Both the position numbers and the translations under genes were made by a program. From positions 2,542,001-2,606,000 of the forward strand of contig NZ_CP045178.1 in NCBI RefSeq assembly GCF_009296025.1: a stretch of DNA of 64,000 nucleotides. The letters are read 5' to 3'. Positions 26,287 through 35,314 of the stretch are shown here, one piece after another. This stretch comes from Streptomyces tsukubensis (GTDB taxonomy: Bacteria; Actinomycetota; Actinomycetes; Streptomycetales; Streptomycetaceae). The notes below the pieces were generated by a model. The model made no database searches, was not told the DNA's origin, and saw only the letters and a list, made by a program, of their open reading frames with translations. Position 1 is the first letter of the stretch. Every line of letters starts with the position of its first letter.

Positions 26287-26999
26287 CCACCGACCTCGCT
26301 CCTTCGGAGGCTGCCCCGTACCGGACCGCTCCGCCCGTGCGGACGCGAACAGCGCTGTCCACCGGCTCCCTCGACAACATCCACGCGCGCTGGGTGATGC
26401 CCGAAATATTCCACGACCTGCCGGTCACCGTCGAGGATGACGGCGAGACAATCCGAATACTGGAGGAATTGTCCGACAGAGCCCTGCCTGGCGCCTCCGA
26501 AGACGACCGGACCAGGTTTGCTGTCGTCTGTGCCCTCGGCCTCGACGACCTCATCGCCCTCGGCGTTGAGTACGCCGGTGTTTGCGTAGCCGCGTTTGAC
26601 GACACTCCCTGCACCGCGACTGTGCTCGCCACGCTGGTTGACAGCCCCGAAGGTGCGGTCGCCCCCGTGAGAACGCTCGCATCCGACCTGCGTCGGGTGA
26701 GTGCCGGCGAGGTTACCGAGATCGATCTGCCTTGCGGACCGGCAGTGTCCTGCGTCGGCACCCGCCAGGAGCGGATGAGTGGCGAAATGATGCACGCGGG
26801 TGCGCCCCTGGCGTTCCCGACGGCCTTCATCCGCGTCTACGTGCCTCTACCCAACGCTTCCACCCTGGTCATGGAGATGTGCACCCCCACCATGGTTGGG
26901 TGGGACGCCTTCTCCACGATGTTCGGCAACATCGTCAGCAGTATTCGGCTGTTCCATGCTGACGGCTCATCTCTCATCGTCCCCGGAGCGCAGCGGTGA
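26283..26999 (+). CDS. Hypothetical protein of the WXG operon
   Basis: 238 residues from GTG 26283, overlapping the previous stop by four bases. No signal peptide or membrane segment. The C-terminus (VMEMCTPTMVGWDAFSTMFGNIVSSIRLF) has a strand-then-helix ending like that of the next protein, and of LpqN/PsbP-like folds, but I cannot establish homology. Function unknown. Confidence 0.7.
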   Translation: MTTDLAPSEAAPYRTAPPVRTRTALSTGSLDNIHARWVMPEIFHDLPVTVEDDGETIRILEELSDRALPGASEDDRTRFAVVCALGLDDLIALGVEYAGVCVAAFDDTPCTATVLATLVDSPEGAVAPVRTLASDLRRVSAGEVTEIDLPCGPAVSCVGTRQERMSGEMMHAGAPLAFPTAFIRVYVPLPNASTLVMEMCTPTMVGWDAFSTMFGNIVSSIRLFHADGSSLIVPGAQR

Positions 27000-27544
27000 C
27001 TGCGGGAGGGGTTCCTCCGTCCGACTATCGGCTGCTTGTACCTCGCGACTGGTTCCGCATCGACCTCACGCAAGAGCGGTGGCGCAGACAACTGAAGACC
27101 TTCGTCACCAAGGAATCCCACGGAAAGGGTGGCGCCGACGGGGCCGCCCGCGGCATCTGGACGACCTTACGCAACACAGCCGAAAACGGCCGCACGCGTG
27201 GGGCCTTGGAGTTCTATCTGAAGACGGAGTCTTCAGACCTCGCCGCGCTGCCCGCTTCCCTCCTGGTCTCGTTGGCGCTCTCTCCGCCCGCTCTCGTCCC
27301 GCAGCCGGACGACTTCGCCCAGGCATTGGCACACCGGATGGACCCCGGCGCGAAGGTGGATGTCGCCGAAACAGCCGCAGGCAAAGCGGTACGCGCCATC
27401 ACACGGACAACCATGGACTTCCACGTTCAAGTGCCAGGCGGCGTCGGTTACCTTCACCTCGCGTACTCCGTACCGCTCAGCGGCACCGACAGCCCGATGG
27501 GTGACCTGTGCGATGCCATCGCGCACTCCCTACGGTGGGTCTGA
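26996..27544 (+). CDS. Hypothetical protein of the WXG operon, TTA-containing
   Basis: 182 residues from GTG 26996, again overlapping by four bases. Starts YRLLVPRDWFRIDLTQERWRR and ends LHLAYSVPLSGTDSPMGDLCDAIAHSLRWV, similar in pattern to the end of the preceding protein. Codon 58 is TTA (27167-27169), so its translation may also wait for bldA. Last gene of the operon. Function unknown. Confidence 0.7.
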   Translation: MTAGGVPPSDYRLLVPRDWFRIDLTQERWRRQLKTFVTKESHGKGGADGAARGIWTTLRNTAENGRTRGALEFYLKTESSDLAALPASLLVSLALSPPALVPQPDDFAQALAHRMDPGAKVDVAETAAGKAVRAITRTTMDFHVQVPGGVGYLHLAYSVPLSGTDSPMGDLCDAIAHSLRWV

Positions 27545-27775
27545 CGCACGGTGGGCGGTGGTGACACCCCCATCGTGCCGGAGGCGTGGATGCCCCGCCT
27601 TCATCGCGCGGCTCGTCCGTGCCGTGGCACCCGATGGAACTCAGCTCCTGTACGTACGTGCTCGCCCGAAGCGCGAGCCCTTCGCCGAGTCGCATGCCGA
27701 CGGCCCCGCCCCTCCAACCAAGCGAAAGAGCGGAGCCGTCGCACAGACAGCCGTCACCAGCGGCGGCCCGGCCGC

Positions 27776-29704
27776 CTACTTACCGACCACCGTCAACGGC
27801 AGCAGCTTCTTGCCCGTGGGACCGACCTGGATGTCGAGGTCGAGCTGCGGGCAGACTCCGCAATCGAAGCACGGTGTCCACCGGCAGTCCTCGACCTCTG
27901 TCTCGTCGAGGGAGTCCTGCCAGTCCTCCCACAGCCAGTCCTTGTCGAGGCCCGAGTCCAGGTGGTCCCAGGGCAGGACCTCCTCGTAGGTGCGCTCGCG
28001 CGTGGTGTACCAGTCGACGTCCACGCCCATCTCGGGCAGTGTCTTCGCGGCGCTGCGCATCCAGCGCTCGTAGCTGAAGTACTCGCGCCAGCCGTCGAAA
28101 CGGCCACCCTCCTCGTACACCGCGCGGATGACCGCGCCGACCCTGCGGTCGCCGCGGGAGAGCAGGCCCTCGACGATGCCGGGCTTGCCGTCGTGGTAGC
28201 GGAAGCCGATGGAGCGGCCGTACTTCTTGTCGCCGCGGATCTTGTCGCGCAGCTTCTCCAGGCGGGCGTCGGTGTCCTCGGCCGAGAGCTGCGGGGCCCA
28301 CTGGAAGGGGGTGTGCGGCTTGGGGACGAAGCCGCCGATGGAGACCGTGCAGCGGATGTCGTTCTGCCCGGAGACCTTGCGGCCCTCGGCGATGACGTTG
28401 ACCGCCATGTCGCCGATCTGGAGGACGTCCTCGTCGGTCTCGGTCGGCAGGCCGCACATGAAGTACAGCTTCACCTGCCGCCAGCCGTTGCCGTAGGCCG
28501 TGGAGACCGTACGGATCAGGTCCTCCTCGGAGACCATCTTGTTGATGACCTTCCGCATCCGTTCAGAGCCGCCCTCGGGGGCGAAGGTCAGACCTGAGCG
28601 GCGGCCGTTGCGGGTCAGCTCGTTGGCCAGGTCGACGTTGAAGGCGTCGACGCGGGTGGACGGGAGGGACAGGCCGATCTTGTCCTCCTCGTACCGGTCG
28701 GCGAGCCCCTTGGCGACGTCCGCGATCTCGCTGTGGTCGGCGGAGGAGAGCGACAGGAGGCCGACCTCTTCGAAGCCGGTGGCCTTGAGGCCCTTGTCGA
28801 CCATCTCGCCGATGCCGGTGATGCTCCGCTCCCGCACAGGCCGCGTGATCATGCCGGCCTGGCAGAAGCGGCAGCCTCGGGTGCAGCCGCGGAAGATCTC
28901 CACGGACATCCGCTCGTGGACGGTCTCGGCGAGCGGTACGAGCGGCTGCTTCGGGTACGGCCACTCGTCGAGGTCCATGACCGTGTGCTTGGAGACGCGC
29001 CACGGGACGCCGCTCTTGTTCGGTACGACACGGGCGATACGGCCGTCGGCGAGATACTCGACGTCGTAGAAGCCGGGGACGTACACGCCGCCCGTCTTCG
29101 CGAGGCGGAAGAGGACCTCCTCGCGCCCGCCCGGCCTGCCCTCCGCCTTCCAGGCGCGGATGATCTCGGTGATCTCCAGGACGGCCTGCTCGCCGTCGCC
29201 GATGACCGCGCAGTCGATGAACTCCGCGATCGGCTCGGGGTTGAACGCCGCGTGGCCGCCGGCCAGGACGATCGGGTCGTCGATGGTGCGGTCCGCCGCG
29301 CTCAAGGGGATACCCGCGAGGTCGAGCGCGGTGAGCATGTTGGTGTAGCCGAGTTCCGTGGAGAAGCTCAGGCCGAAGACGTCGAAGGCCTTGACGGGCC
29401 GGTGGCCGTCGACCGTGAACTGCGGCACCGCGTGCTCACGCATCAGCGCTTCGAGGTCGGGCCAGACGCTGTAGGTGCGCTCCGCGAGGACGCCCCGGCG
29501 CTCGTTGAGCACCTCGTAGAGGATCATGACGCCCTGGTTGGGCAGCCCCACCTCGTAGGCGTCGGGGTACATGAGCGCCCAGCGCACATCGCATTCGTCC
29601 CAGGGTTTGACGGTGGAGTTCAACTCTCCGCCGACGTACTGGATCGGCTTCTGCACATGCGGGAGCAGAGCTTCGAGCTGCGGGAAGACCGACTCAACAG
29701 ACAT
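27776..29704 (-). CDS. TIGR03960 family B12-binding-domain radical SAM protein
   Basis: 642 residues. The radical SAM cluster motif C-x3-C-x2-C is at Cys274, Cys278 and Cys281 (RGCTRGCRFCQAG), with an N-terminal B12-type domain (GVMILYEVLNER, SFSTELGYTN) before it and a C-terminal Cys-rich end (CRWTPCFDCGVCPQ) that may hold another cluster. The family usually lies next to the DUF2344 protein, here 10 kb downstream beyond the island. ATG 29704 starts MSVESVFPQL; no strong ribosome binding site is seen. The reaction is not known. Confidence 0.93.
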   Translation of the reverse strand: MSVESVFPQLEALLPHVQKPIQYVGGELNSTVKPWDECDVRWALMYPDAYEVGLPNQGVMILYEVLNERRGVLAERTYSVWPDLEALMREHAVPQFTVDGHRPVKAFDVFGLSFSTELGYTNMLTALDLAGIPLSAADRTIDDPIVLAGGHAAFNPEPIAEFIDCAVIGDGEQAVLEITEIIRAWKAEGRPGGREEVLFRLAKTGGVYVPGFYDVEYLADGRIARVVPNKSGVPWRVSKHTVMDLDEWPYPKQPLVPLAETVHERMSVEIFRGCTRGCRFCQAGMITRPVRERSITGIGEMVDKGLKATGFEEVGLLSLSSADHSEIADVAKGLADRYEEDKIGLSLPSTRVDAFNVDLANELTRNGRRSGLTFAPEGGSERMRKVINKMVSEEDLIRTVSTAYGNGWRQVKLYFMCGLPTETDEDVLQIGDMAVNVIAEGRKVSGQNDIRCTVSIGGFVPKPHTPFQWAPQLSAEDTDARLEKLRDKIRGDKKYGRSIGFRYHDGKPGIVEGLLSRGDRRVGAVIRAVYEEGGRFDGWREYFSYERWMRSAAKTLPEMGVDVDWYTTRERTYEEVLPWDHLDSGLDKDWLWEDWQDSLDETEVEDCRWTPCFDCGVCPQLDLDIQVGPTGKKLLPLTVVGK

Positions 29705-29739
29705 CTGGCGACTTTCGGTGGGCTGACAGGGGTGACCCT

Positions 29740-29960
29740 CAAGCGTAGCGCGGCCTGGATCACCCCGAGTACCGCGGCCGGGACCGGGGCGGGATGGGGA
29801 CGGGACGCCGGGGCCGGGACTGGGTGCCAGGGCCGGGACGGGACACCAGGGCCGGGACCCTGGCCACGACCGCGGCCCCGACCCGACCCGACCGGGGCAG
29901 GGAGGGGCCAGGAGCCGGCAGCACGAGCCCTGGAGAGACAGGAGGGGCAGGAGGCCCAGG
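29740..29960. repeat. GGGCCGGGAC-type degenerate repeats
   Basis: The 269-base spacer upstream of the radical SAM gene is filled with imperfect GGGCCGGGAC / GGGACGGGAC units and, nearer 29940, AGGAGGGTCAGGAGGGTCAG. No gene or terminator stands out. Confidence 0.6.
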
Positions 29961-29973
29961 AGGGTCAGGAGGG

Positions 29974-31539
29974 TCAGTCCTTCTTCTTCGGCTTCAGCGG
30001 GGCGACCTTCCGCTCCGGCTTCAGCGAAGCCACCTTCCCCCACACCCCCGGCAGCTCCCTCTCGTACTCCGCCGCCCGCTGCTCCTCCCTGCCGTAGAGC
30101 AGCCCCCAGGTGAACGCGGTCTCCCCCGAGCCGTGCGCCTGTACGGCGAGGGTGCGCAGGGCCTCGCGGGTCACCTTGCTGTCGTGGTGCTCGCCGAGCA
30201 GGCTCTGTAGGGCCTTGGCCCGTTTCGCGTACCGCTTGGCGGGCTTGCCCAGGGCGGGGCGGGCCGCCTCCGCGGTGTAGCGGGCGCGTTTGGCGGCCTT
30301 GCGGGCCTCGTGCATGGCGGCGGTCCGCTCCTCCCCCTCCGGCAGGGAGCGCGCGTGGTCCATGCGTGCGGTGAGCCTGCCGTGGTCCTTGGCGACGGCC
30401 TTGGGCAGGACCTTCGCTGGCGATTTGTGCGCGGCCGGGCGCAGGGGCGGAGCGGTCAGGAACTCTTCGAGTGCGGCGAGGAGCGTCAGGTAGCGGGCGC
30501 TGCCCAGGGCCTCCGACGCTGTGGCGCTCGACCGGGTGCTCGTCGCGACGGACCACACCGTCAGCCGCGCGTCGACCGGCCCGAGCAGCAGGGGTCCCGG
30601 CACGGCGGCGACCAGCCCCCGCAGCCGCGCGTCGAGCACCTCCTGGTCCCTGTCGACGCCGAGTTCACCCGCGAGCCACTTCAGTTCCGCGCGCAGGGGG
30701 TCGGTGACGTTCCTGTCGAGCACCGAGCGGTGCGAGCGCAGGACGCTGCGGCTGCGGCGGATCGCGACCCGCATCCGGTGCACGGAATCGGGCACCCCGC
30801 GCCGTACGCCCGCGTCGCGGCTCAGGATGGTCTCGTACTGGGCTCGGAGGTACGCCATCACCTCGCCGCCCGCCGTACCGGGGACCGCCCCCGACGGCGG
30901 CGCGAGCACGGCGGGCGCGCCCTGCCCCGTCTCCGCGAGGGCCCTCGCCAGCTTCGAGGGGCTCTCCGCGCGGCGCAGGGAGCCGAGGCCCTTGCGGAGT
31001 TTCTTGGCGACCTTGTCGAGGAACTTCGGATCGCCGCCCGCCGCGAGTTCGACCTCGATCTCGGTCCAGTCGGCGGAGTTGCCACCGTCCGTGAGGCGTT
31101 CCGCGACGACCCTGTCGAGGCTGACCTCGGCGAGCAGGGTGTCCGAGGCGTCGAGGAGGTGGCGGAGCTCCCGCGTGGAGACCAGCCGGACCACGGGGAT
31201 CAGAGCGGCGTCGCGGGTCCGCGCGCGGACCAGGTCGCGCAGTACCCCCGGCAGGGTCAGCGTGTCCCCGAGCGGGGCGTGGATCTCGTCGCGTACGTCT
31301 TCGGCCACCGGCAGTTTGAGGTGCCAGCCCGCGTCCGAGCCGCCGGTGCGCCTGCGGAGGGTGATGTTGCACGCGGCGAGGCGCAGGTCCTGGGTGTCGT
31401 AGTAGACGGCGTCCAGTTCGTCGGTGCCCTCGTCCCTGACGGTCGCCACTCCGGTGATGCCGCTCAGGTCCGGCAGCCCGCTCTTCTCCGCTGTGTCGGC
31501 TTCGTACTTCCGCTCGATCTCTCGCTTCGTCTCCGCCAT
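29974..31539 (-). CDS. CYTH and CHAD domain protein
   Basis: 521 residues. The N-terminal CYTH domain begins with the signature EIERKYE (6-12), and the C-terminal CHAD domain from about 225 carries conserved His/Arg residues (VHRMRVAIRRSRSVL, HEARKAAKRARYTAEA). CYTH enzymes act on triphosphates such as thiamine triphosphate or tripolyphosphate, and CHAD domains bind polyphosphate, so this is probably a phosphate-metabolism protein. The C-terminal tail is Lys-rich. It sits between the radical SAM gene and rodA. Confidence 0.93.
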   Translation of the reverse strand: MAETKREIERKYEADTAEKSGLPDLSGITGVATVRDEGTDELDAVYYDTQDLRLAACNITLRRRTGGSDAGWHLKLPVAEDVRDEIHAPLGDTLTLPGVLRDLVRARTRDAALIPVVRLVSTRELRHLLDASDTLLAEVSLDRVVAERLTDGGNSADWTEIEVELAAGGDPKFLDKVAKKLRKGLGSLRRAESPSKLARALAETGQGAPAVLAPPSGAVPGTAGGEVMAYLRAQYETILSRDAGVRRGVPDSVHRMRVAIRRSRSVLRSHRSVLDRNVTDPLRAELKWLAGELGVDRDQEVLDARLRGLVAAVPGPLLLGPVDARLTVWSVATSTRSSATASEALGSARYLTLLAALEEFLTAPPLRPAAHKSPAKVLPKAVAKDHGRLTARMDHARSLPEGEERTAAMHEARKAAKRARYTAEAARPALGKPAKRYAKRAKALQSLLGEHHDSKVTREALRTLAVQAHGSGETAFTWGLLYGREEQRAAEYERELPGVWGKVASLKPERKVAPLKPKKKD

Positions 31540-31632
31540 GCAATGAACGTAGACGCGGAGGCGGGACTTAAACAGACTTCCCCCGGCCGTGGGAACGGCC
31601 GGGGGACGAGAGGGGCAGGCGCGGGGCGGCCG

Positions 31633-32838
31633 TCAGGCCGAAAGGGGCCGTTGGACTCTGATCGACTGGAGCAGTCCGACCGCGATCCATACGGCGAACA
31701 TCGAGGTGCCCCCGTACGAGACGAAGGGCAGCGGTAGACCGGCGACGGGCATGATGCCGAGGGTCATGCCGATGTTCTCGAACGCCTGGAAGGAGAACCA
31801 GGCGATGATTCCCGCGGCGACGATGGTGCCGTACAGCTCGGTCGTCTCGCGGGCGATGCGGCAGGCGCGCCAGAGGACGACGCCGAGCAGCAGCAGGATG
31901 AGCCCGGCGCCCGCGAAGCCCAGCTCCTCACCCGCGACGGTGAAGACGAAGTCGGTCTGCTGCTCGGGGACGAACTGCCCGGTGGTCTGGGTGCCCTTGA
32001 AGAGGCCTGTGCCTGTCAGTCCGCCGGAGCCGATGGCGATACGGGCCTGGTTGGTGTTGTAGCCGACGCCCGCCGGGTCGAGCTGCGGGTTGGCGAAGGC
32101 CGCGAAACGGTTGATCTGGTACTCGTCGAGTACGCCGAGCTGCCAGACGGCGATGGCGCCGACCGCGCCGGTACCGAGCAGTCCGAGCACCCACCGGTTG
32201 GAGGCACCGGAGGCCAGCAGTACGCCGAGCACGATCATCGCCATCACCATGACCGAGCCGAGGTCGGGCATGAGCAGGACGATCATTATCGGGATCAGGG
32301 CGAGGGCGAGCGACTGGAGGACGGTCCTGTGGTCGGGGTGGTCGCGGTCTCCCGCGTCGACGCGTGCGGCGAGCAGCATCGCCATGCCGAGGATGATGGT
32401 GATCTTGACGAACTCGGACGGCTGGAGCGAGAACCCCGCGATCAGCAGCCAGGCGTGGGCGCCGTTGATGGTGGCGCCGAGCGGGGTCAGCACCAGCAGT
32501 ACCAGGAACACCGATACGCCGTAGAGGATCGGCACGACGGTACGCAGGGTGCGGTGGCCGAGCCAGACCGTGCCGACCATCAGGGCGATCCCGATACCGG
32601 TGTTGACCACGTGCTTGAAGAGGTACGAGTAGGGGTCGCCGCCCGTCAGCTCCGTGCGGTTGCGCGTGGCGGAGTAGACAAGGGCGGCGCCGATGGCGGA
32701 GAGGGCGAGCGCCGACAGCAGTATCGGCCAGTCGAGCCTGCGGACCAGGGAGTCCCTGGCGAGCAGCCTGGACATGGTGGAGCGCTCGGGTCCGTATCCG
32801 GAGACGGAGAAGCCGCCCGTGCGGCCTGGCAGGGTCAT
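31633..32838 (-). CDS. rodA: Rod shape-determining protein RodA (SEDS glycosyltransferase)
   Basis: A 401-residue polytopic SEDS-family peptidoglycan polymerase with about ten membrane segments. The conserved periplasmic region contains PDLGSVMVM, NPQLDPAGVGYNTNQARIAIGSGG and the ending LPLPFVSYGGTSM. It works with the class B PBP encoded just upstream; in S. coelicolor this cluster builds the spore wall. The frame is open upstream through 30-bp repeats; ATG 32838 (MTLPGRTGGFSVSGYGPERS) is the best start but lacks a clear ribosome binding site. Confidence 0.92.
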   Translation of the reverse strand: MTLPGRTGGFSVSGYGPERSTMSRLLARDSLVRRLDWPILLSALALSAIGAALVYSATRNRTELTGGDPYSYLFKHVVNTGIGIALMVGTVWLGHRTLRTVVPILYGVSVFLVLLVLTPLGATINGAHAWLLIAGFSLQPSEFVKITIILGMAMLLAARVDAGDRDHPDHRTVLQSLALALIPIMIVLLMPDLGSVMVMAMIVLGVLLASGASNRWVLGLLGTGAVGAIAVWQLGVLDEYQINRFAAFANPQLDPAGVGYNTNQARIAIGSGGLTGTGLFKGTQTTGQFVPEQQTDFVFTVAGEELGFAGAGLILLLLGVVLWRACRIARETTELYGTIVAAGIIAWFSFQAFENIGMTLGIMPVAGLPLPFVSYGGTSMFAVWIAVGLLQSIRVQRPLSA

Positions 32839-32856
32839 GGGCGCGGCCCGTCCGTC

Positions 32857-32946
32857 GAGGTCGAAGGGGAGGTGCGGGGGCCCCTCGAAGTCGAAGGGAG
32901 GGCGCCGGGGGACCCCGAGGCCGAAGGGGAGGTGCGCGGGGCCCCG
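32857..32946. repeat. Three 30-bp tandem repeats between rodA and pbp2
   Basis: Units starting at 32857, 32887 and 32917 share a GAAG-TCGAAGGGGAGGTG-like core and end in GGGGCCCC or GGGGACCCC. The frame stays open through them on the minus strand (PHLPFDLDG-type decapeptides), so they could in principle extend RodA at its N-terminus. Confidence 0.75.
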
Positions 32947-32989
32947 ACACGGACGGTGTGCGGGGCGCGGCCGGGCCGGTGTCGGCGCA

Positions 32990-35173
32990 TCAGTCCCGCC
33001 TCCCGCCGGTGGCCGTGGAGACGGGGGCACCCGCGAGCCCCTGCGGGACCTCGGGCTTCGGCTTCGCCGGTTCGTACGGCTCGACCTTGGGCGCGTCGAT
33101 CGAACCGTCGCGCTGGATCTTCGGCAGTGTCTTCTCCGGCTCGGGCAGCAGCGCCTTCTTCTTGTCCTGCTTGCCGCTCGCGTCCATGCCGTACATCGCG
33201 TCGTAGATCTTGCGCACGGCGGGCCCGGAGGCTCCGGAGCCGGTGCCGCCCTGGGAGATCGTCATGACGACCGAGTAGTCCTTGGTGTACGTGGCGAACC
33301 AGGAGGTGGTCTGCTTGCCGTAGACCTCCGCCGTGCCCGTCTTGGCGTGCATCGGGATCTTGTCCTGGGGCCAGCCCTGGAAACGCCAGGCCGCGGTGCC
33401 CCGGGTGGCGACTCCCGCGAGAGCACCGTCTATTTCGTTACGGGTCTTCGCGGTCATCGGGAGCTTGCCGTGCGCGGTCGGCTCGATCTCGCTGACGTGC
33501 TTGCCGTCGGCGCTGATGACGGCCTTGCCGACGGTGGGATCGTGGAGGGTGCCGCCGTTGGCGATGGCCGAGTAGATGGTGGCCATCTGTATCGGCGTGA
33601 CGAGGGTGTCGCCCTGGCCGATCGAGTAGTTGACGGAGTCACCGGCGCGCATCTTCATGCCTTCGAGGCAGTTCTCGTAGGCGATCTGCTGGCCGTAGTC
33701 GCCGCCCTTCTTGCCCGACTTGCACCAGGCGGCCTGGTTGGCCTTCCAGTAGTCCTTCTTCCAGGTCCTGTCGGGGACCCGGCCCGTGACCTCGTTGGGG
33801 AGGTCGACGCCGGTCTCCTTGCCGAGACCGAACTGGTGGGCGGTCTTGTAGAACCAGTCGTTGGCGTTCTTCTTCGGGGTGTTCCCGCCGTCCTTCTTCC
33901 ACTCGTTGTGGGCGATGCCGTAGAAGACGGTGTCGCAGGAGAGTTCCAGGGCGCGGCCGAGGGAGATGGGGCCCGCGTTCTCTGACTCGAAGTTCTTGAA
34001 GACCTGGTTGCCGATGGAGTACGAGCTGGTGCAGGGGTAGCGCCCGTTGAAGGCGTAGCCGGCGTTGACGGAGGCGGCGGTCGAGATGACCTTGAAGATG
34101 GAGCCCGGCGCCGACTGGCCCTGGATGGCGCGGTTGAGCAGCGGGTAGTTGGACTTCTTGCCCGTCAGGCCCGCGTAGTCCTTGCCGGAGATGCCGCCCA
34201 CCCAGGCGTTGGGGTCGTAGTCAGGGTCGGAGGCCATGGAGATGATCCGGCCGGTCTTGTTCTCCATGACGACGACGGCGCCGGAGTCCGCTTTGTAGTT
34301 GGTGCCGGTGTTCTTGTCGAACTCGTGCCTGGCGGTCTTCATCGCCTCGTTCAGCTCGCGTTCGGCGACGGCCTGGACCCGCGCGTCGATGCTGGTGACG
34401 ACGTTGGCGCCGGGCTGTGCCTTGTCGCTCTTGGCCTTTCCGATGACGCGGCCGAGGTTGTCGACCTCGTAGCGGGTGACTCCGGCCTTGCCGCGCAGGT
34501 CCTTGTCGTAGGTGCGCTCAAGCCCCGAGCGGCCGACCTGGTCGGAGCGCAGGTAGGGCGAGTCGCTGTCCTCGGCCTTCTTGATCTCGTCGTCGGTGAC
34601 GGGCGAGAGATAGCCGAGGACCTGGGCGGTGTTGGCCTTGGCCGGGGCAGCGTAGCGGCGTACGGCGGTGGGCTCGGCCGTGATGCCGGGGAAGTCCTCG
34701 GTCCGCTCCCTGATCTGGAGGGCCTGCTTGGGGCTGGCCTCGTCGGTGATCGGGATGGGCTGGTACGGCGAACCGTTCCAGCAGGGCTGGCGGGTCTTCG
34801 CGTCGCAGAGCCTGACCTTGTCCATGACGTCCTTGGGTTTCAGGTCCAGGACGCCGGCGAGTTTGGTGAGGACGGCCCGGCCGTCGTCCTTCATCTTCAT
34901 CAGGTCGGTGCGTGAGGCGGAGACGACCAGGCGGGTCTGGTTGTCGGCGAGCGGCACTCCGCGCGCGTCGAGGATCGAGCCGCGCACGGCGGGGTCGACG
35001 ACCTGCTGGACGTGGTTGCCCGAGGCTTCCTTGGCGTACTCGTCGCCGTTGCGGATCTGGAGGTACCAGAGCCGGCCGCCGAGCGTGAGCAGCAGGGAGA
35101 CCACGAGTACCTGGATGATGATGAGCCGGGTCTGGACGCGGGGCGTGCGCCCGGTCTCCGGGATGTTCGTCAT
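32990..35173 (-). CDS. pbp2: Penicillin-binding protein 2 (class B transpeptidase)
   Basis: A 727-residue single-pass cross-linking enzyme of the elongation/spore-wall complex. One membrane anchor lies at about 15-35. The transpeptidase motifs are S358-G-S-I-F-K (SxxK), S412-C-D (SxD, as in PBP2 proteins) and K611-T-G. ATG 35173 begins MTNIPETGRTPRVQTRL. It lies between mreD and rodA on one strand, the standard pairing of a SEDS polymerase with its transpeptidase. Confidence 0.95.
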   Translation of the reverse strand: MTNIPETGRTPRVQTRLIIIQVLVVSLLLTLGGRLWYLQIRNGDEYAKEASGNHVQQVVDPAVRGSILDARGVPLADNQTRLVVSASRTDLMKMKDDGRAVLTKLAGVLDLKPKDVMDKVRLCDAKTRQPCWNGSPYQPIPITDEASPKQALQIRERTEDFPGITAEPTAVRRYAAPAKANTAQVLGYLSPVTDDEIKKAEDSDSPYLRSDQVGRSGLERTYDKDLRGKAGVTRYEVDNLGRVIGKAKSDKAQPGANVVTSIDARVQAVAERELNEAMKTARHEFDKNTGTNYKADSGAVVVMENKTGRIISMASDPDYDPNAWVGGISGKDYAGLTGKKSNYPLLNRAIQGQSAPGSIFKVISTAASVNAGYAFNGRYPCTSSYSIGNQVFKNFESENAGPISLGRALELSCDTVFYGIAHNEWKKDGGNTPKKNANDWFYKTAHQFGLGKETGVDLPNEVTGRVPDRTWKKDYWKANQAAWCKSGKKGGDYGQQIAYENCLEGMKMRAGDSVNYSIGQGDTLVTPIQMATIYSAIANGGTLHDPTVGKAVISADGKHVSEIEPTAHGKLPMTAKTRNEIDGALAGVATRGTAAWRFQGWPQDKIPMHAKTGTAEVYGKQTTSWFATYTKDYSVVMTISQGGTGSGASGPAVRKIYDAMYGMDASGKQDKKKALLPEPEKTLPKIQRDGSIDAPKVEPYEPAKPKPEVPQGLAGAPVSTATGGRRD

Positions 35174-35314
35174 GTTCCCCCTCCCCTCAGTCGGTGCCGT
35201 ACGGCCGGTCCGCGCCGCGGGGGCACGTGGTGCCGTACGGGATGCGGCGGCGCGCGTACGGGCACGCGGGCGTATGGCTGGGCACGGGTGCGTCGCTGTG
35301 CGCGTGGCCGGTGG

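Noticed and set aside
27477..29703. Plus-strand frames opposite the radical SAM gene.
   Set aside because: They have no family features and exactly shadow a well-conserved gene.
29705..30556. N-terminal extension of the radical SAM frame beyond ATG 29704.
   Set aside because: The added residues come from repeat DNA and the overlapping CYTH-CHAD gene; the family N-terminus starts at MSVESVFPQL.
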